NCBI RefSeq assembly: GCF_938045595.1
Contig: NZ_CALIBB010000072.1
Span: forward strand, 1 to 14,367
DNA: 14,367 nucleotides
Direction: 5' to 3'
Source: an uncultured Campylobacter sp.
Lineage (GTDB): Bacteria; Campylobacterota; Campylobacteria; Campylobacterales; Campylobacteraceae
Part shown: piece by piece, positions 13,500 to 14,367 of the stretch
Layout of the letters: every line of letters starts with the position of its first letter
Numbering within the stretch: the stretch's first letter is position 1
Program-made: the position numbers and the translations under genes
Notes under the pieces: model-generated
What the model was told of the DNA's origin: nothing
The model's database searches: none
The model's input: only the letters and a program-made list of their open reading frames with translations

Positions 13500-14367
13500 A
13501 TGGATAGAAACGGCGATCTGGAAGAGCTTTATCTACTTGAAAAACGGCGCGAAAGGCTCTCGCGCATTAGCAAACTCATCTCATTTTTGACAACCCTGCT
13601 GCTGCTCGGGCTTTACGTGCTTTTAAATACCGGGGCGGGGCCCATCTCGTTTGATACAAACTGGCTCATAGTCGCGCTTTTCATCATCTTTCCCCTCTTA
13701 AATGGGCTGCTCTACCGCCTATTTTGCGGCTTAAGCTTTGGCAAAAATGAGGGCACGCAGCACGCAAATTTTGATAAATTTAGCGGCTTTGATACGGCGC
13801 AAGACAGGGGCGCGCTAGGGCAGGGCGCGGCGCAAGATGGGCAAATTTTAAGTGCCTATGCGAAAGAGCGGCAGGTATTAAAAGCTGAAGTAGGCGGGGG
13901 CGGTAGCTTCGAAAGCAGTGATAGCCGCGCGAGCGCTATTTGCGAGAGGTTCGAGCCCAAAGCCGTCGAAGGTGAGGGCGGGGGCAAAGAGAGCGGAGCA
14001 GCCGGATCAAAATTTAACTTTCTAGCCGATCTGCAGAGCCTGGAGGATGAGCGCGCGGCGCTGCAAAAATCGGTGAAAAAGGCCGGTCTAATCGCCGCCG
14101 TCGTAGGGACCAGTGTGGGCGCACTGGTGGCGCGCTTTTGGGGCGATATAATAGCCGGCGTATTTTTCGGCATCGCCGTTTACGGCGCCGCGGGCTCTTT
14201 TTTGACGGCGAGCAAAAGACAGAATTTCAGATCAAATTTTAAAAACAGGGTCGTCGCGAGCATCGCAAAAAGCTTCGGGCTTAGCTACGATGAAAATGGC
14301 GGGCTGGGGACGGATGAGTTTTTTGAAATTTACGACTGCTACATAAACGAACAATCGAGCGAGGATA
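13500..14367 (+). CDS. DUF3137-like membrane protein, 3' end outside the window
   Basis: The frame starts at an ATG with AAAGGCGG just upstream and stays open for 289 codons to the window edge, so the protein is truncated here only by the window. The layout is a charged helix (LEELYLLEKRRERL, 7-20), two hydrophobic segments (about 28-42 and 55-72), a Gly-, Asp- and Glu-rich linker (about 82-170), a second charged helix (LQSLEDERAALQKSVKKAG, 178-196), two more hydrophobic segments (about 197-210 and 216-234), and a cytosolic-looking part beginning SKRQNFRSNFKNRVVASIAKSF. The second helix-hairpin and what follows resemble the start of DUF3137 proteins of Campylobacter and Helicobacter. The first helix-hairpin looks like a duplicate. 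The function is unknown. A gap of about 200 bp separates it from the PLP enzyme gene. Confidence 0.75.
   Translation, partial: MDRNGDLEELYLLEKRRERLSRISKLISFLTTLLLLGLYVLLNTGAGPISFDTNWLIVALFIIFPLLNGLLYRLFCGLSFGKNEGTQHANFDKFSGFDTAQDRGALGQGAAQDGQILSAYAKERQVLKAEVGGGGSFESSDSRASAICERFEPKAVEGEGGGKESGAAGSKFNFLADLQSLEDERAALQKSVKKAGLIAAVVGTSVGALVARFWGDIIAGVFFGIAVYGAAGSFLTASKRQNFRSNFKNRVVASIAKSFGLSYDENGGLGTDEFFEIYDCYINEQSSED

Noticed and set aside
13856..14173. Minus-strand frame of 105 codons inside the DUF3137-like gene
   Set aside because: Antisense shadow of a GC-rich coding region; composition rich in Pro, Ser and Ala with no ribosome site.

Overview
The window looks like chromosomal DNA of a comparatively GC-rich Campylobacter, of the C. 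gracilis / C. rectus / C. showae type. I base this on the families and neighbour order (moaC followed by a DUF493 protein and a coiled-coil protein), the TATAAT/TAAAAT -10 boxes that mostly lack a recognisable -35 box, and gaps full of AAATTT and GGAATTTTA blocks. The species assignment is inference. I estimate that genes fill only about 70% of the window, which is low for this genus.

Left end, minus strand (1-950): an AT-rich patch with a RelB/DinJ-type antitoxin gene overlapping a YoeB-type toxin gene, behind a near-consensus promoter inside an imperfect inverted repeat. Beyond the toxin lies a frame that looks broken at its start and runs off the window edge. Next, also on the minus strand, come a sodium-dependent neurotransmitter-symporter-family transporter (950-2263), a 0.65-kb gap, a CorC/HlyC-type membrane protein with CBS domains and a TTG start (2917-4254), a 0.64-kb gap, and an M48 metalloprotease lipoprotein (4897-5706). 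A 1.1-kb gap with no credible gene follows.

Middle, minus strand (6833-8930): moaC (molybdenum cofactor synthesis), a DUF493 protein and a long Ala/Lys/Glu-rich helical protein form one tightly packed operon. moaC has its own extended -10 promoter. Directly upstream, on the same strand, is a separate small transcription unit: a TATAAT box, a roughly 60-nt body with an exposed ACCUCCUU stretch identical to the 16S rRNA anti-Shine-Dalgarno, and a textbook intrinsic terminator. This candidate small RNA is the most interesting item in the window.

Right part: a two-gene minus-strand operon encodes a YegP-like DUF1508 protein and a small Gly/Leu-rich protein with one EF-hand/dockerin calcium loop. 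Divergent from it is a secreted protein with a FixH/YtkA-like region and a His-rich tail. After a 430-bp gap, a DUF3737 beta-helix protein and a MalY/PatB-type PLP enzyme form a plus-strand operon with a 1-nt gap. The window ends inside a DUF3137-like membrane protein whose N-terminal part appears duplicated. I found no tRNA, rRNA, CRISPR array, insertion sequence or prophage gene.
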